Below, piece after piece: positions 27,910 to 36,240 of a DNA stretch of 64,000 bases (the stretch's first letter is position 1; every line of letters begins with the position of its first letter). The stretch comes from Streptomyces katrae. GTDB lineage: Bacteria > Actinomycetota > Actinomycetes > Streptomycetales > Streptomycetaceae. Where the stretch lies: contig NZ_CP020042.1 in assembly GCF_002028425.1 (NCBI RefSeq), forward strand, positions 1,488,001 to 1,552,000. Reading direction: 5' to 3'. The notes beneath the pieces are model-generated. The model made no database searches. It was given only the letters and a program-made list of their open reading frames with translations, and was not told where the DNA came from. Position numbers and translations under genes: made by a program.

Positions 27910-29733
27910 TTACTTCTGGGCCACCGGCCGGAGCCGGACCTTGACCTTGACCCGCCCCTGGACGTCGGGGAGGTGGACGGTCAGCTCGTCCGCGTCGAAC
28001 TCCTCGTACGGCTTCTCGTCGATCTCCACCGACGCGATCCGCACCGAGCCCGCGGGCAGCAGGTCGGGCGAGACGCGCAGGGTCCGGCCGGGCAGGTCGG
28101 CCGGGTCGGGCTGGAAGTGGAAGTCCATCTCCCGGCCGTTGATGAGCAGGTTGTTGTAGACGGCGGCGAGGTAGCACAGCTCCGCCGAGTGGTACATGGA
28201 CATCGAGTGGCTGCCCTTGAGCCGCTCGGTGCCGAGCAGGTACGGCGTGCCGCTGGCGAGCACGTTGAAGTACACGGCTCCCTCGTCGTGGTCGAGGAAG
28301 AAGGTGTTGTAGAAGGCCTGCGCCTGGCGTGCCTCGCGCAGGTTCGCCTCGCCGCCGACGGTGCCGTTCAGGATGAGGTAGGCGAGGATCGCCTGCTCCT
28401 GCTGCCACCAGGCCTTGCGGTCGTGCCAGGCGAAACGGTACGCCTCCTGGTCCCCCTCCTTCACCCGTTCCACGACGTCGTACCAGCCGCCGCGCTGGCG
28501 GTCGCTGCCGACGGCGGGCATGATCTCGCCGATCTTGCGGGCGAGCTCCTGGTAGGCGGGCTTGGCCTTCAGCGAGTTCATCCGCATCAGGTTCCAGGCG
28601 ATCTTCAGGTTGTGCCCGACGACCGCGCGGTTCTGCTGCCAGCTGTGCGCGGTGTCGTGCGACCAGTCGCGGAAGAAGCGCTCCTGGACGAACGGGCTGT
28701 TCTTGTAGTCCGGGAACTTGTCCGCGATGGTGTCGAAGGTGTACTCGAGGAAATCGGCGTACTTCTGGTCGCCGGTCGCCAGGTACAGGTTGATCAGGTA
28801 GGCGGGCGCGTGGTCGCCGACGGAGTTCCAGTTCTTGCGTTCGGCGTTCTCGCCCAGGGACTCGTGGTCGGGGCTGAAGAGGATCGGGTCGATGTGCGAG
28901 AAGTACCCGCCCTGCTCCGGGTCGTGGAAGAACTTGTCGAACAGCCGGATGGTGGCGTCGGCGTCGTTCTTGATCCGGACGTCGCCGGTGACCCGGTAGG
29001 TCTGGATCGGGCCGGCCAGGGCGTAGATCTGCTCGTACATCGGGATCGCGTCGTAGTCGTCGGAGAACTCCGAGGTGAACAGCTTGCGCTCGCTGTCCCC
29101 GTCGACGCTGATGCCGTGGTACCAGTAGACGACGTCTTCCTCGCTGTCCACGACCCGCATGTGCTTGCGCAGGTACTCGGTGCCGCGTTCGGCGATCTCC
29201 AGGTACTCGTCCTTGCCGGTCAGCAGGTAGGCCGAGGCCATGCCGTAGACCAGGCGGGAGATGGTGTCGGTCTCCTGGACGTGGCTGGCGGTCTTGTCGC
29301 CGCCGAGCCGGATCTCGGTGCGGTACTGCGTGAAGTCCACCGGCCCGTCACCGAACTGCGCCCGCTTGTAGAAGTCGGCGAGGGACTCGATCTGCTTGAC
29401 CCACCAGCCGGCCTCCTCGAAGCGGTAGTCCTCGGCGCTGCGGCCCAGGAAAACCAGCCGCTTGGCGTCGAAGCGGCCGCCCTGCTCGGGGTAGTGGACC
29501 CCGTAGGCGAAGAGGAACCGGCCGGCCGAGAGCATCTCGTCGACGTGCCCGGAGGCGTCGACGTACGGCTCGTCCAGGTTGCGCACCAGCTCGGCGCTGG
29601 GACCCGAGGCGAGCGAGACGTCGAACTCCCGGTCGTCGGCGGTCCGCAGGCGCAGCAGCCGCGACGCGGAGTCGAAGCGGACGACGTAGCCCGCGATCGT
29701 GTCGGAGAAGGAGAAGCCGGGCGTGCCCGCCAT
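27910..29733 (-). CDS. AGE-family (N-acylglucosamine 2-epimerase-like) protein
   Basis: A protein of about 607 residues. The first 95 residues are beta-rich and of unknown type. The central part (about 100-500) has the repeated helical pairs of an (alpha/alpha)6 barrel, with aromatic and His residues of the AGE family, for example DTAHSWQQNRAVVGHNLKIA and WHDRKAWWQQEQAI. The C-terminal 90 residues are again beta-rich. AGE relatives epimerise or isomerise sugars such as N-acylglucosamine, mannose or cellobiose; the flanking domains make this much longer than the typical 390-420 residues. ATG at 29733 is one base after the VOC stop. Exact sugar is unknown; glgX nearby suggests glucan-derived sugars. 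Confidence 0.72.
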   Translation of the reverse strand: MAGTPGFSFSDTIAGYVVRFDSASRLLRLRTADDREFDVSLASGPSAELVRNLDEPYVDASGHVDEMLSAGRFLFAYGVHYPEQGGRFDAKRLVFLGRSAEDYRFEEAGWWVKQIESLADFYKRAQFGDGPVDFTQYRTEIRLGGDKTASHVQETDTISRLVYGMASAYLLTGKDEYLEIAERGTEYLRKHMRVVDSEEDVVYWYHGISVDGDSERKLFTSEFSDDYDAIPMYEQIYALAGPIQTYRVTGDVRIKNDADATIRLFDKFFHDPEQGGYFSHIDPILFSPDHESLGENAERKNWNSVGDHAPAYLINLYLATGDQKYADFLEYTFDTIADKFPDYKNSPFVQERFFRDWSHDTAHSWQQNRAVVGHNLKIAWNLMRMNSLKAKPAYQELARKIGEIMPAVGSDRQRGGWYDVVERVKEGDQEAYRFAWHDRKAWWQQEQAILAYLILNGTVGGEANLREARQAQAFYNTFFLDHDEGAVYFNVLASGTPYLLGTERLKGSHSMSMYHSAELCYLAAVYNNLLINGREMDFHFQPDPADLPGRTLRVSPDLLPAGSVRIASVEIDEKPYEEFDADELTVHLPDVQGRVKVKVRLRPVAQK

Positions 29734-29734
29734 G

Positions 29735-30181
29735 TCATGCACCGTCCTTGTCGTGTGAGCTGTCGTCCTCGAATCCCTGACTGACCTCGACGATCACCCC
29801 GTCGGGATCGCGGACCCACACGGTCCGCCAGCCGCAGATGAAGTCGTCGAAGTCCAGCGGCCCCAGGGTCACGTCGGCCGCCTCGCCCAGTTCGGCGAGG
29901 AAGGCGTCGACGTCGTCCGTCTGGAAGGCCAGGTGCCGGATCCGGCCGGGGGCCGGCGGCCCGTCGTCGTGTGCCGGGCGGGCCGGGCCCACCGGCGACT
30001 CGAAGAGCTCCAGGTACGCGTCCCCCTTGCGCAGGAACACGATCCGGGCCTCCCCGAGGTCGACCACCCGGGCCCGGGTGAAGCCGAAGTACCGGGTGTA
30101 GAACTCCTCGGTGCTCTTCTGGTCGGCGCAGTTGAGGCCCACGTGCGACCAGACCATCGCGCGCTGCCCGGTGCCGGCCAT
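29735..30181 (-). CDS. VOC-superfamily (glyoxalase/dioxygenase fold) protein
   Basis: A 148-residue protein with two beta-alpha-beta-beta-beta repeats of the VOC fold. The first begins SHVGLNCADQKSTEEFYTR and the second IRHLAFQTDDVDAFLAEL, with a final VRDPDGVIVEVSQGF. Candidate metal ligands are His in the first repeat, His in RHLAF and Glu in VIVEV, the positions used by glyoxalase I-like enzymes. The ATG shares one base with the TGA of the DJ-1 gene upstream, so the two are coupled. A role in handling methylglyoxal-like aldehydes or a small-molecule rearrangement is possible; the family is too broad to be definite. Confidence 0.8.
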   Translation of the reverse strand: MAGTGQRAMVWSHVGLNCADQKSTEEFYTRYFGFTRARVVDLGEARIVFLRKGDAYLELFESPVGPARPAHDDGPPAPGRIRHLAFQTDDVDAFLAELGEAADVTLGPLDFDDFICGWRTVWVRDPDGVIVEVSQGFEDDSSHDKDGA

Positions 30182-30792
30182 CAGGCGTTCCCCCGGCCCC
30201 GGCGCGCCGCGAGCAGTTCGATGATCCGGCGGGCGAAGAGGTGGTGGTGGCCGCCGGTGCGGCCGGTGACCAGGTCCCCGTCGACCACCACGTCCTCGTC
30301 GACGTACTCGGCACCCATGTTGCGGACGTCGCCGATGAGGTTGTTGTGGCAGACCACCTTGCGGCCGCGGACCTTGTCCGGGATGGACGAGGCCAGCCAC
30401 ATGCCGTGGCAGATGATCCCCTTGAGGACGGTCGGTTCCTCGAAGGCCCGGCGCAGGAACTCGGTCGCGGGCGCCAGCACGTCCACGTCCTCGGTGTAGC
30501 GCAGCCGGTCGGCCACCATGCCCGAGGGCACGATGACCGCGGCGTACCGGCGCAGTTCCTCGTCGTCCAGCCCCTCCAGGGACTTCTCGGCGGTGAACGG
30601 CGCCCGGTACTCGTGCCCGGAGAAGGTGATGGAGTCGTTGCCCCACAGCCGGGTCAGGAAGTCGACCTCGGCGCCCTCCTCGGCGAACCGGCGCTGGTAG
30701 TAGAAGATCTCCGGCTCGTAGAAGTCGCTCTCGACCAGGACCGCGATCCGCGTCCCGCTCAGCGCGCCCTCGCGCAGTACGACGTCAGGCAC
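30181..30792 (-). CDS. DJ-1/PfpI-family protein (short form)
   Basis: A 203-residue PfpI-type protein. The nucleophile elbow is LKGIICHGMWLASS with Cys in the turn, and the conserved acidic residue lies in ESDFYEPEIFYY. Protein length fits intracellular protease/deglycase PfpI. The start overlaps the GMC oxidoreductase stop by eight bases, and the stop is fused to the VOC gene start. It could detoxify reactive carbonyls formed by the oxidoreductases of the same operon. Confidence 0.85.
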   Translation of the reverse strand: MPDVVLREGALSGTRIAVLVESDFYEPEIFYYQRRFAEEGAEVDFLTRLWGNDSITFSGHEYRAPFTAEKSLEGLDDEELRRYAAVIVPSGMVADRLRYTEDVDVLAPATEFLRRAFEEPTVLKGIICHGMWLASSIPDKVRGRKVVCHNNLIGDVRNMGAEYVDEDVVVDGDLVTGRTGGHHHLFARRIIELLAARRGRGNA

Positions 30793-32401
30793 GTCGGGCC
30801 CCCCTGTTCCGGCCGGTGAGGAAGTCCGCCGCGCGTTCGGCGATCATCGCAATGGCGGTGTGGCAGTTGCCCGACGGGACCGCCGGCATCACGCTCGCGT
30901 CCACGACGCGCAGGTTCCGTACGCCGTGCACCCGCAGTTCGGGGTCGACCACGCAGAGGTCGTCGACGCCCATCCGGCAGGAGCCCGCCTGGTGGTGGTA
31001 GCTCTCGGCCTTCTGCCGTACGAAGGTCCGCAGGTCTTCGTCGGTGACGGCGCCGGGCCCCGGCTGGAGCTCCTGCTTGTACCAGGGCGAGAAGGCGGAG
31101 GTGGCGAAGATCTCCCGGGCGAGCTTGACGCCCTGCACCATCCGTTCGAGGTCCCAGCGGTCGCCCAGGTAGTTCGGGTTGATCAGCGGGTGGGCGAGCG
31201 GGTCGGCGCTCGCCAGCCGGACGGAGCCGCGCGAGACCGGGCGGACGACGCCGGGCAGGATGGACACCGTGTTCGGGTGGCTGCGGCCGACGATCACGTC
31301 GAAGGGGACGTGGACGAAGGCGATCTGGAGGTCCGGGGCGGGCAGTCCGGGCCGGGAGGACAGGAACAGCGCGCTCTCCGACAGGTTCTGCGCCGGCGCC
31401 GGGAGTTCCTGGGTGACCTCGGCCATCAGCCCGGTCAGGACGTGGTTGTGGAAGTTCTCGCCGACCCCGGGCAGGGCCGCGGTGACCTCGATGCCGTGCT
31501 CGCGCAGCTGCTCGGGGTGGCCGATGCCGGAGAGCAGCAGCAGCTTCGGGGACTCGATCGCCCCGGCGGCCACGATCACCTCCCGGCGGGCCCGCACGGT
31601 GTGCAGTCCGGGGGCCGCGGCGGTGCTGTGGCCGTCGCGTACCGTCCGGCCGGGGATCTCGGCCGGGGGCCGGAGCTGGACGTACTCGACGCCCGTGCAG
31701 GTGTCCCCGTCGAAGAGCAGCCGGGTGGTCTGCGCGCTGGTGCGCAGGGTCAGGTTGGGGCGGGCGAGGGCCGGCTCCAGGTAGGCGGCCAGGGTGCCCT
31801 GGCGGCGGCCGTCGGCCACGTCGATGTGGTGCCAGCCGGTGCCGAAGAGGCCGCGGCGGGGGCCGTCGGTGTTGAAGTCGGCGATCTCCTGGTGGCCGAG
31901 TTCGACGGCGGCCTCGATGAAGGCGCGGGAGACCGGGTTGGGGCCGTGCCGCCCGGCGTTGGTGACCCGCTGGGGGCCGCCGGTGCCGGTGGTGGGGGCG
32001 GTGGCGTCCTCCTGGTCCTCCAGCAGCGCGAAGTACGGCAGCACGTCCTCGTACGCCCAGCCGGCCGCGCCCTGGTAGGCCCAGTTGTCGAAGTCCGAGG
32101 CGTGGCCCCGGATGTGCATCATGATGTAGAGGTTGCTGCTGCCGCCGGGCGCCTTGCCGCGCGGCTCGTAGGTCCGCCGCCCGCCGAGGCCCGGCTGCGG
32201 GACGCTGGTGTAGCCCCAGTCGACGGGGCCGCCGAGCAGCTTGTACCAGGAGGACGGGTCGTCCACCTCGGGCGGGATGCGGTTCCCGCCGGCCTCCAGG
32301 ACCAGGACGGAGACGTCCGGGTCGGCGGAGAGGCGGTGGGCGAGGACGCTGCCGGCGGTGCCGGAGCCGACGATCACGTAGTCGTACTGGTCTGTGGCCA
32401 C
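30785..32401 (-). CDS. GMC-family FAD oxidoreductase (choline dehydrogenase/alcohol oxidase-like)
   Basis: A flavoenzyme of about 538 residues that oxidises an alcohol to an aldehyde or a sugar to a lactone. The N-terminal FAD motif is VIVGSGTAGSVLAHRL with the usual LEAGG about 25 residues later. Further signatures are GGSSNLYIMMHIRG and, near the C-terminus, HHQAGSCRMGVDD with VVDASVMPAVPSGNCH, in which the active-site His pair of the GMC family is present as His plus Asn/His. GTG at 32401 follows the NTF2-like gene stop by 14 bases and has GAGGGG upstream. Substrate is unknown; carbohydrate or choline-like alcohols are typical. Confidence 0.87.
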   Translation of the reverse strand: MATDQYDYVIVGSGTAGSVLAHRLSADPDVSVLVLEAGGNRIPPEVDDPSSWYKLLGGPVDWGYTSVPQPGLGGRRTYEPRGKAPGGSSNLYIMMHIRGHASDFDNWAYQGAAGWAYEDVLPYFALLEDQEDATAPTTGTGGPQRVTNAGRHGPNPVSRAFIEAAVELGHQEIADFNTDGPRRGLFGTGWHHIDVADGRRQGTLAAYLEPALARPNLTLRTSAQTTRLLFDGDTCTGVEYVQLRPPAEIPGRTVRDGHSTAAAPGLHTVRARREVIVAAGAIESPKLLLLSGIGHPEQLREHGIEVTAALPGVGENFHNHVLTGLMAEVTQELPAPAQNLSESALFLSSRPGLPAPDLQIAFVHVPFDVIVGRSHPNTVSILPGVVRPVSRGSVRLASADPLAHPLINPNYLGDRWDLERMVQGVKLAREIFATSAFSPWYKQELQPGPGAVTDEDLRTFVRQKAESYHHQAGSCRMGVDDLCVVDPELRVHGVRNLRVVDASVMPAVPSGNCHTAIAMIAERAADFLTGRNRGARRA

Positions 32402-32415
32402 GGGTCCGGTTCCCC

Positions 32416-32799
32416 TCAGTCCTGGCTCAGCACCTGGAAGGGAACGGTGTCGTGGAAGTTGGCCATGTAGGCGATCCGGCCGTCCACGATCCGGAAGAAG
32501 TTCATCACCTCGGCCTCGATGGCCTGCCCCGACGGGCTTTCGGCGGTGATGTGGGAGACGGCCGCGGCCTTCTCCCCGTCGACCAGGAAGTGCACGGGCT
32601 CGTTGCGGAAGACCCGGTACATGGCCCCCATGCCCTTCATCATCGACCGCAGGGTCTCCAGGCCCTCGATGTGTCCGGCGAGCTGCTCGTCCATGACCTG
32701 GTCCTCGGCGAACAGGTCGCACCAGCGGTCCCAGTCCCCGGCGTTGGCGTACTCGTAGTACTTTCGAAGGACTTCGGTCACGCTCTCTCGGGCGTCCAT
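32416..32799 (-). CDS. NTF2/SnoaL-like protein (third of three)
   Basis: A 127-residue NTF2-fold protein: helix-rich start VTEVLRKYYEYANAGDWDRWCDLFAEDQVM, then curved beta strands with VSHITAESPSGQAIEAEVMNFFRIVDGRIAYMANFHD. The WCDLFAEDQV and FRIVDGRIAYM motifs are typical of SnoaL-like proteins. It is separated by 14-15 bases from its neighbours. Function may be cyclisation, isomerisation or simple ligand binding. Confidence 0.8.
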   Translation of the reverse strand: MDARESVTEVLRKYYEYANAGDWDRWCDLFAEDQVMDEQLAGHIEGLETLRSMMKGMGAMYRVFRNEPVHFLVDGEKAAAVSHITAESPSGQAIEAEVMNFFRIVDGRIAYMANFHDTVPFQVLSQD

Positions 32800-32814
32800 C
32801 GGTCTCTCATCCCC

Positions 32815-33270
32815 CTATCGGTCCCTGCGGGTGCCGTCCGGCGCGAAGGGCGCCCAGAACTGGCTGAAGGCACTGGCCGTGTCGCCGAAGAGCCCGTCGC
32901 GGCCCTCGACGATCCGCCCGTCGCGCCACTTCATGAAGTGGAAGACCGGGTAGTCCATCCGCTCGTACGGGGAGCCGGCCGCCGGGTCCGCGCCGTCCCG
33001 CAGGGCGGTGTTGCGGCAGACGTCGGCGCTGCAGTCCGGCCCGGTCAGGACCGCTTCCAGCTCCATGCGGAAGGTGCCGCCGGTGAGCTTGTGGGTCTGG
33101 CCCATCAGCTCCAGGAAGGCGTCCAGGCTCTCGTACCAGCCGGCCAGCGGGTGGTTGCCGGGCACCAGCCAGCGCAGGTCCTCGGAGTAGTACTCCAGGA
33201 TGCGCGCGCGGTCTCCGGAGCCGAGGGCCCGGTAGGCGGCCTCGACCCGCTCGCGGGTCACTTCGGTCAT
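32815..33270 (-). CDS. NTF2/SnoaL-like protein (second of three)
   Basis: A 151-residue NTF2-fold protein. VEAAYRALGSGDRARILEYYSEDLRWLVPGNHPLAG is the usual helix pair and first strand; VFHFMKWRDGRIVEGRDGLFGDT is the final strand region. It contains a Cys pair in PDCSADVCRNT absent from the other copies. Sequence similarity to the flanking copies is low, so this is not a recent duplication. It is in the same closely spaced run, 13 bases after the 33284 gene. Confidence 0.8.
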   Translation of the reverse strand: MTEVTRERVEAAYRALGSGDRARILEYYSEDLRWLVPGNHPLAGWYESLDAFLELMGQTHKLTGGTFRMELEAVLTGPDCSADVCRNTALRDGADPAAGSPYERMDYPVFHFMKWRDGRIVEGRDGLFGDTASAFSQFWAPFAPDGTRRDR

Positions 33271-33283
33271 CGCCGCGGCCCTT

Positions 33284-33715
33284 TCAGAGCGAGCCCGAAC
33301 CGGGCATCGGCGCCAGTTCGTTGACGGTGTACTGCTTGATCAGCGGGCCGTCCGCGCCCGCCACCACGGTCCAGGTCTGGTCGGCGTCGAAGCCGAGCCA
33401 CTGGCTGCGGGCGGCCGGCGGGTCCCAGATCTTGGCCTGCCAGTTGACGAGGACGCGGACGATCGCCCGGTCGCCCTCGATGACCGGCTCCACCTTGGTG
33501 ACCGTGTGCACCTCGTCGAAGAAGCGGTGGGTGACGGCGTCGTACCAGCGGCCGAAGCCCTGGTGGCCGAGGAAGGTGTCCTCGGGGACCTTGAACTCCA
33601 GGTCCTCGGTGATGAGGGCGAGGACCTGCTCCAGCGGGAGGTGGCGGTCCAGGGCCACGTACCAGTTCTCGGCGAAGGTGCGGATCGCGTCCTCGGTCAG
33701 CCGCTCGGCGGGCAT
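33284..33715 (-). CDS. NTF2/SnoaL-like protein (first of three)
   Basis: A 143-residue NTF2-like protein: ENWYVALDRHLPLEQVLALITEDLEFKVPEDTFLGHQGFGRWYDAV is typical of the fold, followed by strands containing VIEGDRAIVRVLVNWQAKIWDP. It begins 34 bases after the ThDP-enzyme stop. The three tandem copies have different lengths (143, 151 and 127), and could form a hetero-oligomer or act on successive intermediates. Confidence 0.8.
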   Translation of the reverse strand: MPAERLTEDAIRTFAENWYVALDRHLPLEQVLALITEDLEFKVPEDTFLGHQGFGRWYDAVTHRFFDEVHTVTKVEPVIEGDRAIVRVLVNWQAKIWDPPAARSQWLGFDADQTWTVVAGADGPLIKQYTVNELAPMPGSGSL

Positions 33716-33749
33716 GCGGTCTCCTCCTGTTCGGTGTGGTCCGGTCGGT

Positions 33750-35396
33750 TCAGATCTGGACGTCGACGAGGTACGGGCCGGGGTGGGCCAGCATCCGGTC
33801 CACGGCGGCGGCCGCCTCGTCCGGCTTCTCCACCCGCGTCCCGTCGGCGCCCAGCGCCCGGGCGAGCCCCGCGAAGTCGATCTCGGGGCGGGAGAGGTCG
33901 AAGGAGCCCGGGAAGGGGTGTCCGGCGATGTCCCGTTCCCGCCAGTACTGGGCGATGTTGTCGTCGAGCAGCCGGTACTTGCGGTTGTTGCAGACCACGA
34001 ACTTGGCGTCGATACCGTGCCGGACCGCCGTCCACAGCGCCTGGTAGGTGTACATGGACCCGCCGTCGCCCGCGAAGCCGACGACGAGCCGGTCGGGGCG
34101 GGCCAGCTTGGCGCCGACCGCCCCCGGGAAGCCCACGCCCAGCGAACCGCCCCGGGTGAGGTGGTAGTCGCCCGGGCGCTCGGGCGGCAGGTACCGGGTG
34201 ACGAGCGGGGAGGTGGTCAGCGCCTCGTCGAAGACGATCAGGTCCCCGCCGGTGCGCTCGGCCAGCCTCCGCAGGAAGACGGCCATCGGCGTGTCCTCGT
34301 CCGGGGACGGCTGCCGGGCGGCGTCGGCCCGCTCCCCGGTCCTCGCCTGGAGCCGCGCGGCCGCCGCCGCGCGCCGCTGCGGGGTGAGCCGCTGTTCCAG
34401 CACGCCGGCCAGCGCGCGCAGCGCCTGGCGCGGGTCGGCGGCGAGCCCGAGGTCGACGGGGTGGTTCTTGGCGATCTCGTAGGCGTTCAGGTCGATGTGC
34501 ACGACCCTGGCGCCGGGCCGGAAGGGGTTCTCCAGTTCGGGGAACACCTCGGGGAAGACGTAGGTGCCGACGATCAGCACCCCGTCGGCCTCCCCGACCA
34601 GCTCCTTGCTGTGCGGGCCGAACATGTGGCCGGTCTGGCCGCGGCGCAGCGGGTGCGAGGCCGCGATGTTGACCTCGGAGGAGTCGACCTCGTACACGTC
34701 GGCGCCCAGCAGCTCGGCGACGGCGGCGAGTTCGGCCTGGGCCCCGGAGAGCGAGACCCCGTCCCCGACGAGGAGCACGGGGCGTTCGGCGGAGGCGAGC
34801 AGCTCCGCCGCCCGGCCCACCGAGGCCGGCGAGGGCGCCACGTCGGTCAGCGGCACGGTGGCGGGCAGGACGGGTTCGGAGTTGAGCTCGTCCAGCACGT
34901 CCATGGGCAGGGCCACGAACACCGGGCCGCGCGGCGGGGTGAGGGCGATCTTCACGGCCCGCCGGATCGTGCGCAGCACGGACCGGGGGTCGGTGACCCG
35001 GGTCGCGTACTTGGTCACGGGCCTGGCCATGGCCACCAGGTCACTGGCCATCTGGGCGTCCATGGCGTCGTAGCGCACCCCGGCGTCGCCGGCGACCACG
35101 ACCAGCGGGGTGTGGCCGCGCAGCGACTGGTAGAGCATGCCGATGCCGTTGCCCAGCCCCACGCCGGAGTGCAGCTGGAGCAGGGCCGCACCGCCGGTGG
35201 CCCGGGCGTAGCCGTCGGCGATGCCGGCGGCCACGGTCTCCTGGAGGGCCAGGACGTAGTGGAAGTCCGCCGCCGCGTCCGCCGCGTCGAGGAATCCCTG
35301 TTCCACCGTTCCCGGATTTCCGAACATCACCGTCAGGCCGTCGGCCTTGAACTGCTCGATCAGCCTTTCCCGTCCGGGAGTGGCTTCGGAATTCAT
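33750..35396 (-). CDS. Thiamine diphosphate-dependent enzyme (decarboxylase/acetolactate synthase-like)
   Basis: A 548-residue ThDP enzyme with the three-domain layout of the pyruvate oxidase family. The PYR domain carries the activating Glu in LALQETVAAGIADGYA. The central domain has AERPVLLVGDGVSLSGA. The PP domain has the cofactor motif GDGGSMYTYQALWTAV, ending in NNRKYRLLDDN. NPGTVEQGFLD near the start resembles benzoylformate decarboxylase and related 2-oxo acid decarboxylases. There is no small subunit gene, which argues against a biosynthetic acetolactate synthase. The ribosome site GGGGGAG precedes ATG at 35396. Likely reaction: decarboxylation of a 2-oxo acid to an aldehyde, or carboligation. 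It fits with the aldehyde-handling neighbours. Confidence 0.87.
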   Translation of the reverse strand: MNSEATPGRERLIEQFKADGLTVMFGNPGTVEQGFLDAADAAADFHYVLALQETVAAGIADGYARATGGAALLQLHSGVGLGNGIGMLYQSLRGHTPLVVVAGDAGVRYDAMDAQMASDLVAMARPVTKYATRVTDPRSVLRTIRRAVKIALTPPRGPVFVALPMDVLDELNSEPVLPATVPLTDVAPSPASVGRAAELLASAERPVLLVGDGVSLSGAQAELAAVAELLGADVYEVDSSEVNIAASHPLRRGQTGHMFGPHSKELVGEADGVLIVGTYVFPEVFPELENPFRPGARVVHIDLNAYEIAKNHPVDLGLAADPRQALRALAGVLEQRLTPQRRAAAAARLQARTGERADAARQPSPDEDTPMAVFLRRLAERTGGDLIVFDEALTTSPLVTRYLPPERPGDYHLTRGGSLGVGFPGAVGAKLARPDRLVVGFAGDGGSMYTYQALWTAVRHGIDAKFVVCNNRKYRLLDDNIAQYWRERDIAGHPFPGSFDLSRPEIDFAGLARALGADGTRVEKPDEAAAAVDRMLAHPGPYLVDVQI

Positions 35397-35415
35397 CGGA
35401 CTCCCCCTCATTCCC

Positions 35416-36240
35416 CTACCACCCGTAACGGGTGAGGCCGTTCTCCAGGACTTCCACGATCTTCTGCCCCGTGAGGTACGAGTCGGGGGTGGAGCGGCCG
35501 GTGACGAAGGGATAGTCGACTATCACGGACAGCGGGTGGCCGAAATTCCCGTGATAGGCGCCGCGCGGGCCGGTCGCGTCGCGCAGGATGTACTCCAGCG
35601 GGTACGGCGGCGGGCCCATGTTGAAGTCGGTGCCGAGAAATCCGGTGCCGTCCTTGTAGTCGTACTCCTTGCAGTGGCCCGTGACGTGCTTGCCCCAGAT
35701 GATGCTCTTGCGGTCGCCCCAGTCGCGGGCGAAGGCCAGGCAGGCGACGCCGTAGCACTCGGCGGCCACGACCTTGCCGGCGTTCTTGAAGGCGAGGATC
35801 AGGGCGTGGACCCGCTCGTTGTTGGCGAGGTCGACGATGGGACCGCTGCCGCCGACGATCAGGATCGCGTCGTAGCCGGCGATGTCGGCCTCGAGCTTCT
35901 CCAGGTCCCGGTGGTACTGCTCCAGCTTGCGCAGGTAGGCCTCGTCGCTCGTGTACGGGCGTTCCGGCACCCACGCCTCGATGTCGAGGGGCGAGTCGAG
36001 GCGGCTCGACTGCTCGAACTCCCGGCCCAGCCGGGCGTTCTCCTCCGAGGTGACCGAGCGGCCGAGCGGAGGGTCGACGAAGCTGGGGTCGAGGCTCGGC
36101 GGAAGCGCGTGGGCGCGCTTTCCGGTCGGCGTGGCGAATGTGATCTCGTAGCCCTGCTCGTCGAACTTCGAAACGGGACCGATCAGTTCCTCGGACCAGT
36201 AACCGTGTTCGGAGACAATGACCAGAATCTTTCTGCTCAC
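35416..36240 (-). CDS. DJ-1/PfpI-family protein, first gene of the 15-gene run
   Basis: A 274-residue DJ-1/PfpI-fold protein. The nucleophile elbow is VVAAECYGVACLAF, with Cys in ECYG, after ILIVGGSGPIVDLANN; the ESEELIGP-like acidic position is seen as WSEELIGPV. GTG at 36240 has an excellent ribosome site, GGAGG, five bases away. The gene faces a 274-base divergent region and is the first of at least 15 genes in a row. Enzyme class is likely hydratase/deglycase or amidase-like; substrate unknown. Its length and the VGGSGP loop place it in a different subgroup from the other two DJ-1 proteins. Confidence 0.83.
   Translation of the reverse strand: MSRKILVIVSEHGYWSEELIGPVSKFDEQGYEITFATPTGKRAHALPPSLDPSFVDPPLGRSVTSEENARLGREFEQSSRLDSPLDIEAWVPERPYTSDEAYLRKLEQYHRDLEKLEADIAGYDAILIVGGSGPIVDLANNERVHALILAFKNAGKVVAAECYGVACLAFARDWGDRKSIIWGKHVTGHCKEYDYKDGTGFLGTDFNMGPPPYPLEYILRDATGPRGAYHGNFGHPLSVIVDYPFVTGRSTPDSYLTGQKIVEVLENGLTRYGW

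Noticed and set aside
33750..35396. Biosynthetic acetolactate synthase (ilvB)
   Set aside because: No regulatory small subunit gene is adjacent and the N-terminus resembles 2-oxo acid decarboxylases.
9288..36240. Whole middle region as an integrated mobile element or genomic island
   Set aside because: No integrase, relaxase, tRNA target or flanking direct repeats; codon and base composition match the rest of the window apart from the 5' end of the transposase-like gene.
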